Source: Candidatus Gastranaerophilales bacterium
Lineage (GTDB): Bacteria > Cyanobacteriota > Vampirovibrionia > Gastranaerophilales > Gastranaerophilaceae
Direction of reading: 5' to 3'
Assembly (NCBI GenBank): GCA_944326525.1
Contig: CALVEG010000004.1
Span: forward strand, 1 to 64,000
DNA: 64,000 nt
In this document: piece by piece, positions 53,178 to 62,114 of the stretch
How positions within the stretch are numbered: the stretch's first letter is position 1
How the letters are laid out: every line of letters begins with the position of its first letter
Program-made: the position numbers and the translations under genes
Notes under the pieces: model-generated
Databases searched by the model: none
Seen by the model: the letters and a program-made list of their open reading frames with translations, nothing else
What the model was told of the DNA's origin: nothing

Positions 53178-53344
53178 GTGGAGGTTGACATACGATTTAA
53201 CACTCCAGATTCGCCAAATTGCCGCATAGCTTAGGATTTGGACTGGTTGAAAACCTACAGTTTTGATGACCAATTTTTCTGTACTCCTGTAGGCAAAAAA
53301 CTGCAAAATAGGTAAAAGGCGAGAATAAATTTCTCGCCTTTTAT
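53178..53344 (+). ncRNA. Candidate structured RNA ending in a terminator
   Basis: After one terminator comes a 165-nt non-coding stretch. It holds TGGAG/CTCCA (53179-53183 / 53203-53207) and CCTACAG/CTGTAGG (53254-53260 / 53287-53293) pairings and its own terminator (AAAAGGCGAGAA / TTCTCGCCTTTT, 53314-53342). It matches no RNA I recognise. A -35-like TTGACA is at 53185 but no clear -10. May be a free-standing RNA or a read-through tail. Confidence 0.35.
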
Positions 53345-53348
53345 TTTG

Positions 53349-53558
53349 CTATCTTGTATGACACAAGCTACAACAGTAATAACAACCATCTACATTATTG
53401 GTATATTTTTTTGCTTCTTTTTTGGCCTCTTTGCAATTATCAAAATAACCAAGATATATGCGATTATTGACATCAGGTAAATAACTGCAGTCTTCCGTAT
53501 GGAATTCATGTTCACCTGTTGCTTGTGCATTTTTATTTAAATAATAATGTTTATACAT
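53349..53558 (-). CDS. Small Cys-rich conserved hypothetical protein, 69 aa
   Basis: A 69-residue protein. ATG 53558 is chosen because AAAGGA lies about 10 bases upstream; an in-frame ATG at 53576 has nothing ahead of it. It begins MYKHYYLNKNAQATGEHEFH, has EDCSYLPDVNNRIYLGYFDNCKEA and ends CYYCCSLCHTR. The pattern of Cys and His looks like a small metal-binding domain, and I recall similar proteins of this shape in many bacteria, without a known function. Opposite strand to its neighbours. Confidence 0.75.
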   Translation of the reverse strand: MYKHYYLNKNAQATGEHEFHTEDCSYLPDVNNRIYLGYFDNCKEAKKEAKKYTNNVDGCYYCCSLCHTR

Positions 53559-53662
53559 ATTAATTTGTCCTTTCATTTTGTATCACAAAATAACCATTTA
53601 CTTAACAAGTTTGCCATGGTTTATTTTATGAGCTATAGTACTAATATCAAAAATTAATTTTG

Positions 53663-53695
53663 AGTGGTTTTAGCAGTGCTAAAATCACTTTTTCT
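53663..53695 (+). terminator. Terminator-like hairpin in a non-coding gap
   Basis: AGTGGTTTTAGC (53663-53674) pairs with GCTAAAATCACT (53678-53689) with one wobble, then T-run. No gene on this strand ends here, so a small unannotated RNA may be involved. The gap 53559-53839 shows nothing else I can name. Confidence 0.45.
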
Positions 53696-53839
53696 TTTCC
53701 CTTCCCAACTCTCCCTAATCAAATTTGCATAAAAATCTCCTTTCTGATTATTTATCAAACTACGCTGGAATTCAGCTGCCATGCATGATAAGCCCATGTA
53801 AACATGCTTTGCAACCATGTTACAAAATCTTTACAATAG

Positions 53840-54466
53840 CTAAATTTCTACATTCGAATAGGTTGAATCATAAATATCCTGTAGATTCTTACCTTCATAA
53901 GTCCAATATCGGCAAGGGGCAACATTATATGGTAAATCTAACAATTTTCTGGTTAATTTAGTTAGTGAATATTCATCATGCTCAAATATAACTTTCTTTG
54001 CATTAATTGTCTTAACTATAATATCCGGATTTTTAACATATACAAAATTAGAACCTACAGGGATTCCCATCTCTTCAAAGTTTAACATTGGTCTATGAAA
54101 TTGCTTTGTAGCATTTTGTTCTTCTTTTGTAACCCCTTTATTTAATGCTTTATCTACATCAGAAGTTAGTTCTCTGACAGCTAATTCTTGTAATAAAGGA
54201 ATTACTTGATCCGGTTCAATATTAAAAAACTCTCTTTTAGGGTTTACACGATTATGTCTAAAAGCATTATGAATAATATTTTCAATTTTTTTACAGTCTT
54301 TAACCTCTCCAGCCCATAAACATTCAAAAGGGAACGGAACACCTGTTGAATATAATTCGGACATTCTTGTCTGTAAATCTTTCCTTTGTGTTATGCCTAT
54401 TTTTATAAGGTTTGGCATTGCTTCATTTCTTAAAACATATACTATTTCATACTTTTCGTTTGCCAT
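53840..54466 (-). CDS. GIY-YIG-like nuclease-domain protein (T5orf172/MUG113 type)
   Basis: A 208-residue protein. The N-terminal 100 residues form a GIY-YIG-type domain (YEIVYVLRNEAMPNLIKIGITQRKDLQTRMSELYS), then FECLWAGEVKDCKKIENIIHNAFRHNRVNPKREFFNI with the conserved Arg, Glu and Asn area. The C-terminal half is a Lys-rich mixed region. Members are found in phages and mobile elements. It is divergent from the Abi gene and starts the defence block. Confidence 0.82.
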   Translation of the reverse strand: MANEKYEIVYVLRNEAMPNLIKIGITQRKDLQTRMSELYSTGVPFPFECLWAGEVKDCKKIENIIHNAFRHNRVNPKREFFNIEPDQVIPLLQELAVRELTSDVDKALNKGVTKEEQNATKQFHRPMLNFEEMGIPVGSNFVYVKNPDIIVKTINAKKVIFEHDEYSLTKLTRKLLDLPYNVAPCRYWTYEGKNLQDIYDSTYSNVEI

Positions 54467-54610
54467 TTATCGACCTTTATAATTTCCTACTCTTAAAAGA
54501 GAAGACACTTCTCCCGATTATATTTTACATGTTTTTCTATATGTTATCATCAACCAAAAGTTGTATTTTTTGTTATGATTTGAATTAAAATTGAAAATTT
54601 TACAAACATA

Positions 54611-54639
54611 TTGAAATTTGTAATACAATGTGTTATAAT
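54611..54639 (+). promoter_or_regulatory. Promoter of the Abi leader RNA
   Basis: TTGAAA (54611-54616), 17-bp spacer, TATAAT (54634-54639). Transcription should begin near 54646, just before the hairpin. Confidence 0.75.
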
Positions 54640-54645
54640 AATAAG

Positions 54646-54695
54646 GATAGTACCTGCTAAGCCTCTTAACAATGCTCAAATCAGCAGGTCTTTTT
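54646..54695 (+). ncRNA. Small terminator-ended RNA in front of the Abi gene (abiF-like)
   Basis: A 50-nt transcript is expected from the promoter. ACCTGCT (54652-54658) pairs with AGCAGGT (54683-54689) around a 24-nt loop, and CTTTTT follows, forming an intrinsic terminator. Most transcription would stop here, giving a small RNA and only limited read-through into the Abi gene. Upstream structured RNAs called abiF motif are known for Abi_2/AbiF genes; this is likely a member, judged by position and layout. Confidence 0.6.
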
Positions 54696-54710
54696 ATATA
54701 TGAGGGAAGT

Positions 54711-55586
54711 GTGGAAAAAGTAAAATTTGGCAAACCAGCCTTAAATGTCGATAAACAGATTGAGTTATTAAAATCAAGAGGATTGATTACTAATGATATA
54801 GAATTTGCGAAAAATATTCTTAGCAATATTACTTATTATCGTTTGTCTGCTTATATGAAATACTTTCAAGTTGACGATACCTTTAAAAGAAATGTTACAT
54901 TTGAAGATATTGTTGATTTATACAATTTTGATAAAGACTTAAAATCGGTAATCTTTGAAAATATTCGAATTATAGAAATCTCTTTAAGAGCTAAAATTTG
55001 TTTACATATGTGTTCAAATTACGGGGCTCACTGGTTTTATGATATTAATAATTACAAAAGTCGATGGGATTATGAAAAAACTCTTGAAATATTAGAAAAT
55101 GAAAAGGGTTTGAAAAAAGATACTTTTATAAAATATTACTATGAGAAATATTCAGAACCCGACTTACCACCGTTTTGGATGATTTCAGAAGTTTTATCTA
55201 TGGGTGATTTATCCAAAATCCTTAACGGACTAAACTTTAAAGATGTAAAACAAATTGCAAAATCTTTAACGCCTGACTATTTTACATCGCCTGTTATTAC
55301 AAACTGGATTCACGTGCTTGCAACAATCAGGAATATCTGTGCACATCATTCAAGATTATGGAACAGGCAGTTAAAAATCAAATTTTCTGAACCTCAGAAA
55401 ATACCGCAATGGCATGAAAATCAAGTAAAAAATGATAATGTTTATGCTGTATGTTTTGTCATTGCATTGTTGATGAAACATCACCCATACAACAACTTTG
55501 AACAACAGCTTAAAGAATTATTTACAAAATATCCTAAAGTTGATATTACTAAAATGGGTTTTCCTATGGGTTGGATTTGTTTCTAG
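54711..55586 (+). CDS. Abi_2 (AbiD/AbiF-like) abortive infection protein, HEPN type
   Basis: A 291-residue protein of the Abi_2 family. The start is taken as GTG 54711, preceded by GAGGG and lying after the terminator hairpin; an ATG at 54672 would fall inside the hairpin and has no ribosome site. It begins with KPALNVDKQIELLKSRGL (family start). The catalytic HEPN motif R-x4-H is seen in ATIRNICAHHSRLWNRQL. HEPN proteins of this type cut RNA to halt phage growth; the upstream small RNA is a likely antidote or attenuator. Next to type III RM genes. Confidence 0.85.
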   Translation: MEKVKFGKPALNVDKQIELLKSRGLITNDIEFAKNILSNITYYRLSAYMKYFQVDDTFKRNVTFEDIVDLYNFDKDLKSVIFENIRIIEISLRAKICLHMCSNYGAHWFYDINNYKSRWDYEKTLEILENEKGLKKDTFIKYYYEKYSEPDLPPFWMISEVLSMGDLSKILNGLNFKDVKQIAKSLTPDYFTSPVITNWIHVLATIRNICAHHSRLWNRQLKIKFSEPQKIPQWHENQVKNDNVYAVCFVIALLMKHHPYNNFEQQLKELFTKYPKVDITKMGFPMGWICF

Positions 55587-55683
55587 AATTCTATAGTTAC
55601 AATTTGATTAAAAAGTTGCCAATATATTAATAAAAAGTTATTTTATAAATGATAGATAGGGATATTGTTTAAGAGAGAGTGAA

Positions 55684-57615
55684 ATGGAACGGGATAAGAA
55701 TGGTTTTTACCATGAATTGCTTAATGTTTTAAAGCAAGATTCAGGAAAAAGATTTTATGCTGAAAATGGGGATTTACTGAGGAATAAAGTAGCTGAATGT
55801 GCTATGAATTTGGATAATGAGTTAATCAAATTACTTTTATCCAATGAAAAAATCAAAAGCAGATTTTTTACAAAAGTTAATGACCTGTTGGTTTTTGATA
55901 AAATGGCTTTTGTTTGGGCTATTAACAACAAAGCTTTCTTAAAGGATTCTTATACAAGATTCAAAAACAAAATAGGATTTTCTGATGAAAACGGTCAATT
56001 TATTTCCTCTAAAAAAGAGATTGTTTTGTCTTTCCCTTACAAAGATTGTATCTTAGAGGGCGGACAAACTAAAGAAGATAGAAATCGAGATGAGATATAT
56101 TACAATGAACTACTTGCTCCTGATGATATAGATAGACTTTTAGCCCCAAAAGTATTCACAAATGCTAAAAAGTATACAAAAGATAAAGTCATTGATATTA
56201 CAAAATTTGATGAAAATGATAACCTTATAATCAAGGGAAATAATTTGTTAGGACTTTCTTCTTTGCTGGGAAGATTTGAAAACAGCATTAAATGTGTTTT
56301 TATAGACCCACCTTATTATTTTATTGATACAAAACCATCGGATACTTTTTGTTACAATTCCAATTTCAAACTTTCAACTTGGCTTGTCTTTATGAAGAAT
56401 AGACTTGAACAGACATACAAATTGCTAAAGGAGAATGGTGTTCTTTTTATAACAATATCAGATGAAGGAGCTCATTATTTAAAAGTACTTGCAGATGAAA
56501 TTTTCGATATGGAAAATTTTATTGCTGATATTACTTGGGAAGCAAGAAAATCTATTTCAAGTGATGGACTTATGTCTATGAATAGCAATCATATTTTAGT
56601 TTACGCAAAAGATAAAAATTCTATAAACAAAAACGATTTTAGACTTGCGTTAAATATTGAAGACTTTAAATATGATGATAATGACGGCAAAGGTCGTTAC
56701 AGGTTAGAACCTTTCGACGCACCAAATATAAGAAAAAACTTAGAATATGATATTGTTAATCCTAATACTGGAGAAATTTTTAAACCTCCTGTTGGTAGAC
56801 ATTGGAGAACAGAAAAGATTACATATGAGAAATATCTTAGAGAGGGTCGAATACAATTTGGTACTAATGGGACATCCAAACCGCAATATAAGGCATATTA
56901 TAGTGAAGTAAAAGATGCTGGGAAGGGTAGAGCTGTTAGCACAATTTTTCACGATATTGATTTAGAAACAATTATATGGCAAGAATTAGACACAAATACC
57001 AATGCAACAAAAGATTTGGTGGCATTGTTTGGCTCGAATGTATTTACAAATCCTAAACCAGAAGATTTGTTAAAACGTATTATTGAATTATCTACAGATG
57101 AAAATGACATTGTTTTAGACTATTACATGGGTTCAGCTACAACTCAGTCTGTTGCAATGAAAATGAGAAGACGTTTTATTGGTATTGAGCAAATGGATTA
57201 TATAAACACAGTATCAATAGAAAAACTGAAAAAAGTAATGAATGGTGATGATTCAGAAACAAAAGTTGCAAAAGCTGAAAATTGGACTGGAGGAGGGAGC
57301 TTCGTATACTGTGAACTAAAAGAATTAAATATAAAATACATTAAAAGAATCAATTCAGCAAAAGGGAAAGATCTTCTGAATTTATATGAGGAAATTTCAA
57401 AATCAGAATTTATAAGTTATATTCCTAAATTTCAAGATTTTCAAAATAATGTTTTAAACTTTCAGGAATTATCAGAGGATAACCAAAAACATTTCTTAAT
57501 AGATTTACTTGATAAAAATATGCTTTATGTGAACTATTGTGATATTGATGATAGTGATTTTAAAGTTACAGAACAGGAAAAAGCATTTACAAAAAGCTTT
57601 TATGGAGATAAGTAA
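55684..57615 (+). CDS. mod: Type III restriction-modification methyltransferase (Mod)
   Basis: A 643-residue N6-adenine DNA methyltransferase of the beta class. DPPY is at about residues 208-211 in CVFIDPPYYF, ahead of the SAM motif DYYMGSATTQS (about 479-489). The target-recognition region lies between them. It methylates a specific site; Mod also gives the sequence specificity to the Res subunit. GAGAGAG precedes the start. It abuts res with no gap. No simple-sequence repeat of the kind that makes other mod genes phase-variable was seen. Confidence 0.93.
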   Translation: MERDKNGFYHELLNVLKQDSGKRFYAENGDLLRNKVAECAMNLDNELIKLLLSNEKIKSRFFTKVNDLLVFDKMAFVWAINNKAFLKDSYTRFKNKIGFSDENGQFISSKKEIVLSFPYKDCILEGGQTKEDRNRDEIYYNELLAPDDIDRLLAPKVFTNAKKYTKDKVIDITKFDENDNLIIKGNNLLGLSSLLGRFENSIKCVFIDPPYYFIDTKPSDTFCYNSNFKLSTWLVFMKNRLEQTYKLLKENGVLFITISDEGAHYLKVLADEIFDMENFIADITWEARKSISSDGLMSMNSNHILVYAKDKNSINKNDFRLALNIEDFKYDDNDGKGRYRLEPFDAPNIRKNLEYDIVNPNTGEIFKPPVGRHWRTEKITYEKYLREGRIQFGTNGTSKPQYKAYYSEVKDAGKGRAVSTIFHDIDLETIIWQELDTNTNATKDLVALFGSNVFTNPKPEDLLKRIIELSTDENDIVLDYYMGSATTQSVAMKMRRRFIGIEQMDYINTVSIEKLKKVMNGDDSETKVAKAENWTGGGSFVYCELKELNIKYIKRINSAKGKDLLNLYEEISKSEFISYIPKFQDFQNNVLNFQELSEDNQKHFLIDLLDKNMLYVNYCDIDDSDFKVTEQEKAFTKSFYGDK

Positions 57616-60207
57616 ATGACTTTTTTGTATGAAAAATTGGATACTTTGCGTTCCGCCGGATTTATTAAAGATTTTCCTAAGTTTATTGAAGAAAATCTTA
57701 CATCTTCTTTGGAATTGAGAGCTTATCAGAAAAAGGCTTTTCAGAACTTTGTAACATATTACGAAAATGATAATTTGCGTAATCAAGATAATAATTATCC
57801 TTTGCAAGTTCTTTTCCATATGGCAACAGGTAGTGGAAAAACCGTCATTATGGCAGGTTTAATCATTTACTTGTATAGTCGTGGCTATAGAAATTTCTTG
57901 TTCTTTGTAAATTCAGATAACATTATAAAGAAAACAAAAGAAAATTTCTTAAACGGAACATCATCAAAATATCTTTTTAATAGTTCTATCAACATTGACG
58001 GAACTTATGTAAAAATTCGGGAAGTTGATAATTTTCAAGATACAAATGCAGATGATATAAATATCTGTTTTACAACTATTCAAGGCTTACATACAAAACT
58101 TACAACGATATATGAAAATAGTATTACTTTTGATGATTTCAGAGACAAAAAAGTTGTGTTTATCGCTGATGAGGCACACCATTTGAATGTAGAAACACGT
58201 AAAAATGGTAAAACAAATACTAATGAGCCAAATTGGGAGAATACTGTTGATACTATTTTTAAATCAAACATAGATAATGTTCTTTTGGAATTTACTGCAA
58301 CATGTGATTTAGAAAATCCAAATATCAAACAAGCTTATGAAAACAAAATCATAATGGATTATTCACTTAAAAATTTCAGAAATGACAAATTTTCAAAAGA
58401 AGTTGAAACTTTATCTGTCGGCTTAGATTTAGACGATAGGGTTATTCAAGCAGTTTTACTAAACCAATACAGGTTAAAACTTTTTCAAAAAAACAAGCTA
58501 ACAATAAAACCTGTTATTATGTTTAAACACAAAACTGTAAAAGAAAGTGGAGCATATAAAGAACATTTCCATAAACTGATTGCAAGTTTAACACCTCAAC
58601 AAATACAACATATACGAGATTTATCTACTGCTCCAATAGTACAAAAGATGTTTTCATTCTTTGATAAAGAAACAACTTTTGATAACATTATTTATGAGAT
58701 AAAACAAGATTTTGCAAATGATAAATGCGTTTCAGCTAATGAAGAAAAAGAGGTCAAAAATTTACAAATACAAATCAATACTTTAGAAGACAGAAACAAT
58801 CTTATAAGATGTGTTTTTGCAGTAAACAAGCTAAATGAGGGGTGGGACGTTCTTAATTTATTTGATATTGTAAGATTATATGAAACTCGAAGTGCAAAAC
58901 GTGATGGAACACCTGAAAAACAAACTATTCAAGAAGCTCAACTAATAGGTAGAGGTGCAAGATACTGTCCTTTTGTTTTGCCTAATTATGAAGACAAATT
59001 CAGACGAAAATTTGACAGCGATTTAGATAACGAATTACGAGTTTGCGAAACTCTTTATTATCATTGTCAGCATAATCCGTTATATATAAGAGAATTACGC
59101 AGAGCAATGCGAGATATTGGATTACAAGATTCAAATACAAGAACAGTTACATATGAACTCAAAGAAAGCTTTAAACAAACTGAAATATACAATAATGGAT
59201 TAGTCTTTGAAAATTCCCAACAAATCAAAAATTCGAATGATTTAACTGAAGATTTTCCTTACTTGAAAGATAAACCTATTAACATTTTGCTCCCGAGCGG
59301 GGAAAGTAAATCGGTAATTTTGTTAGATGACTCAGATAATCACGATAAGGAATTGAGTGTTGCAAAATATCCAACTGAAACTCTTTTCAAAAATATTGAT
59401 TACAGAATTTTACACAAAGCATTAAGAAAATTTGATAACTTGGCCTTTAACAAGATAAAGAAGAAATATGAAAATTTGCAATCTACAAAAGAATTTTTAA
59501 CAGATGATAAATACTTAGGTAATATCAAAATCATTATCAATTCTACACAACAGAAAGATGAAATTACTCAAAGTCAATATTTTTATGCCTGCAAAAACAT
59601 TCTTGGCAGAGTATCAACATTGATTATGCAAAAAGATGATAAATATGTTGGTACAAGAGAATTCAAAGCTAAAAAGTTAAAAGATGTTATTACTGACAAA
59701 AAAATACAAGTTGCGATCAAAGAAAATAACGGTTGCGGTGTATCACAAAAAGAATGTAATGATGAAGAATTAAGATTAGATTTGTCAAACAAATCGTGGT
59801 TTGCTTTTAAAGATAATTTCGGGACAACCGAAGAAAAAGCTTTTGTTAAATACTTTGATACTTTCATAAACAAAATTCAAGATAAGTATGATGAAATTCA
59901 TTTAATCAGAAATGAACGTCAGCTAAAACTGTTTGCCTTTGATGATGGTAAACGATTTGAACCTGACTATTTATTGATACTTGATAAAAAAGGTAAAAAA
60001 CCACAGTATTATCACATATTTATAGAAGTAAAAGGAACAGTTTATCTCCAACCGGATAAATGGAAAGAAGATTTCTTATTACAAATAGAAAAAGAAGGAA
60101 GTGTAACTATCGCCGATGATGACAAATACAAAATTTTAGGTTTGCCATTTTTCAATTTAACTGAAAGATATGCACAATTTGACTCAGCATTAAATTCTGT
60201 AAAATAA
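57616..60207 (+). CDS. res: Type III restriction enzyme helicase/nuclease subunit (Res)
   Basis: An 863-residue protein. SF2 helicase motifs: Walker A in HMATGSGKTVIM (about 68-79), DEAH near 184, LEFTAT (motif III), and AQLIGRGARYCPF (motif VI). The C-terminal nuclease has FEPDYLLI and IEVKGT (PD...ExK) near 781 and 803. It cleaves DNA when two unmodified inverted sites are met by the Mod-Res complex, using ATP. ATG directly follows the mod stop. Confidence 0.93.
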   Translation: MTFLYEKLDTLRSAGFIKDFPKFIEENLTSSLELRAYQKKAFQNFVTYYENDNLRNQDNNYPLQVLFHMATGSGKTVIMAGLIIYLYSRGYRNFLFFVNSDNIIKKTKENFLNGTSSKYLFNSSINIDGTYVKIREVDNFQDTNADDINICFTTIQGLHTKLTTIYENSITFDDFRDKKVVFIADEAHHLNVETRKNGKTNTNEPNWENTVDTIFKSNIDNVLLEFTATCDLENPNIKQAYENKIIMDYSLKNFRNDKFSKEVETLSVGLDLDDRVIQAVLLNQYRLKLFQKNKLTIKPVIMFKHKTVKESGAYKEHFHKLIASLTPQQIQHIRDLSTAPIVQKMFSFFDKETTFDNIIYEIKQDFANDKCVSANEEKEVKNLQIQINTLEDRNNLIRCVFAVNKLNEGWDVLNLFDIVRLYETRSAKRDGTPEKQTIQEAQLIGRGARYCPFVLPNYEDKFRRKFDSDLDNELRVCETLYYHCQHNPLYIRELRRAMRDIGLQDSNTRTVTYELKESFKQTEIYNNGLVFENSQQIKNSNDLTEDFPYLKDKPINILLPSGESKSVILLDDSDNHDKELSVAKYPTETLFKNIDYRILHKALRKFDNLAFNKIKKKYENLQSTKEFLTDDKYLGNIKIIINSTQQKDEITQSQYFYACKNILGRVSTLIMQKDDKYVGTREFKAKKLKDVITDKKIQVAIKENNGCGVSQKECNDEELRLDLSNKSWFAFKDNFGTTEEKAFVKYFDTFINKIQDKYDEIHLIRNERQLKLFAFDDGKRFEPDYLLILDKKGKKPQYYHIFIEVKGTVYLQPDKWKEDFLLQIEKEGSVTIADDDKYKILGLPFFNLTERYAQFDSALNSVK

Positions 60208-60280
60208 ATCCCTGCATTTATTTTGATTATTAAATTTTCATAAAAATTTGTTTATATGACAGATTAACAGGAGAATTTTT

Positions 60281-60802
60281 ATGTATTACTTTCCTGACCT
60301 AGACGGACAAACAAGGCTGAATATGCTTAGTGAGCTTGAATTTGACATCCGTACAGGCTTATTTTATGAGCCGTTATCTATGACAGCGTCAGGCATGATA
60401 AGTTACAAGCGGTTGTTGAAAGAGTGCTTTGAAAAAGGTACTCCTGAAACTTTGCAGCAAAAACTTACTTCTTCTTTCTTTAGAGAAAAAGACCGAAACG
60501 GTCGTAAAGTTCCTTCTAACATTCGTGAAACGGTTGCTTTTTCTGACTTTAACCGTTATTATGTTCGTGCTTTGCTGCTGCGGGCACTGAGTGAGGGCAA
60601 AAAGCTTTGTGTTTATCGGGCAAAGCAGGTTATGAATGAACGCAAAGAATCCAGATTAGCTGTTAACAAAGTTTATTTTGACAAAAGGCAAATCGGGCAA
60701 ATGCTTGAATTGTTCAGGGATTATCGAAAACTTTTCAGCTCACAACATGAACTATTGAAGCCAAACTCAGGACTTAGCCTGAGACTTGTTGAAAAACCCT
60801 AA
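60281..60802 (+). CDS. Hypothetical protein, 173 aa
   Basis: A 173-residue basic protein of no recognised family, with helical stretches (NRYYVRALLLRALSEGKKLCVYRAKQ). No signal peptide or membrane segment. CAGGAGAA precedes the start. It follows res by 73 bp and converges with the XRE gene pair. By position it may be an accessory of the RM system or a relic of a mobile element. Confidence 0.7.
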   Translation: MYYFPDLDGQTRLNMLSELEFDIRTGLFYEPLSMTASGMISYKRLLKECFEKGTPETLQQKLTSSFFREKDRNGRKVPSNIRETVAFSDFNRYYVRALLLRALSEGKKLCVYRAKQVMNERKESRLAVNKVYFDKRQIGQMLELFRDYRKLFSSQHELLKPNSGLSLRLVEKP

Positions 60803-60810
60803 ATTCTCAT

Positions 60811-61164
60811 TTATGATTTTCGGTTATTACTGTTATTGATTTTATCTACAACAAAAGCAAGTGTATCGGTTATGATTTTAGGGTGGTTTTCTAACAATGC
60901 TTTTATGTCGGCAAGTGCTGTTTTTTCTTCTTGTGTGAGTATTCTTTTGACCTCGAAAGCGAACAAATCCTTAGGTTCACAGTCGAAAGCAGTGCATAAT
61001 TTTTTGATAGTTCTTTCGCTTGCAAACTTTACTCCTCTTTCGATTTGAGATATTCCTATCAGCTTGAAGTCGATTAGGTCGGCAAGTTGTTGCTGTGAAA
61101 GATGATGTTTCTTTCGCAACTCTGCAACTCTAGCACCAAACAACTCTTTCAGATTAGTTTCCAT
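60811..61164 (-). CDS. XRE-family helix-turn-helix regulator (first)
   Basis: A 117-residue protein. The HTH is in residues about 8-60: ARVAELRKKHHLSQQQLADLIDFKLIGISQIERG. The C-terminal half is helical. Start is set at 61164, 2 bp after the end of the next XRE gene; an in-frame ATG at 61200 would overlap it. Represses or activates nearby genes; the target is unknown. Convergent with the 173-aa gene. Confidence 0.85.
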   Translation of the reverse strand: METNLKELFGARVAELRKKHHLSQQQLADLIDFKLIGISQIERGVKFASERTIKKLCTAFDCEPKDLFAFEVKRILTQEEKTALADIKALLENHPKIITDTLAFVVDKINNSNNRKS

Positions 61165-61166
61165 CG

Positions 61167-61496
61167 TTATCTTTCTATGAATTTGGTGAGGACATCGCAC
61201 AAAAGGTCGAGTTCTTCTCTGTTACATGTTTTTAATCTTGTGAGAACTCTTTCTCTCCTCAAATCGTCTGCAATCTCTCCTGATGTCTCATTTGTGAGGA
61301 AAAGCTGGAACGGTTCGACTTCTAAAACTTCACAAAGTTTTGGCATATCTTCCAGTTTTATGAAACTGCGACCTGTTTCTATAGGACTAATCACTTTATC
61401 GCTGATTTCTGCTAATTCAGCCAGTTTTTCTTGTGTGTAGCCCTTTTTTAGCCTGTACTTTTTTACGTTTGAACCAAAAATCTTTCTTATGTCCAT
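61167..61496 (-). CDS. XRE-family helix-turn-helix regulator (second)
   Basis: A 109-residue protein with an HTH of the XRE type (VKKYRLKKGYTQEKLAELAEISDKVISPIETGRSF). The C-terminal tail is acidic and helical. It is the first gene of a pair with the regulator at 60811 (2-bp gap), and divergent from the third XRE gene 157 bp away. The shared gap is the likely operator region, but I see no clear palindrome there. Confidence 0.87.
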   Translation of the reverse strand: MDIRKIFGSNVKKYRLKKGYTQEKLAELAEISDKVISPIETGRSFIKLEDMPKLCEVLEVEPFQLFLTNETSGEIADDLRRERVLTRLKTCNREELDLLCDVLTKFIER

Positions 61497-61653
61497 ATTC
61501 GTTTATGATATGACATTTTTCCTACCCTCTCCACTAATGAATATTAATATATCTAAATATACATTACAGTTTTGCTAATTAACATCAGGCATGACCTATA
61601 AAATTAGACAATACAGGTTGGTTTTTCTTGTCCATAGTGTTTAAGCTAATATT

Positions 61654-61986
61654 ATGGATATAAGGCAAAGTTTAGGAAATAAAATAAGGGATTTGAGACG
61701 GCAAAACAAAATGTCTCAAGAAGATTTAGCAGAGGCTTTAGATATTAGGACATCTTCTTTGAGTGCTTTAGAGACTGGAAAGTCTTTCCCTTCTTATGTA
61801 ACAATAATGGGGCTGTGCAAAGTATTCAATATTTTGCCTAAAGAATTATTTGACTTTAATATGACTGTGATTGATTCCGAACAACAAGACATTATTCACG
61901 AAATCAATACGGTTCTGCCTGAGTTGGATAGCGAAAAGCTTTATTATTTGAACAACATAGCCAGAATGTTTGCAAACAAGGATTAA
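61654..61986 (+). CDS. XRE-family helix-turn-helix regulator (third)
   Basis: A 110-residue XRE protein; HTH in LGNKIRDLRRQNKMSQEDLAEALDIRTSSLSALETGKSF. It resembles the divergent regulator in start (MDIR...), length and tail and may be a paralog. There is no ribosome site before the ATG. It may control the LuxR-like gene that follows or the RM operon. Confidence 0.87.
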   Translation: MDIRQSLGNKIRDLRRQNKMSQEDLAEALDIRTSSLSALETGKSFPSYVTIMGLCKVFNILPKELFDFNMTVIDSEQQDIIHEINTVLPELDSEKLYYLNNIARMFANKD

Positions 61987-62114
61987 TTTTGTTGTGATTT
62001 TGATTTCCCTGTCTGGCTACCGCCAAGCAGGCTATTTACTTTTGGCAAAATTCTAATAGAATAAAACATGTTCTTAACGGATAAATTAGATGAAACACTA
62101 TGAAAGGACATGTT

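Noticed and set aside
55684-60207. Phase variation of the type III mod gene
   Set aside because: No simple repeat tract was found in mod or its upstream region.
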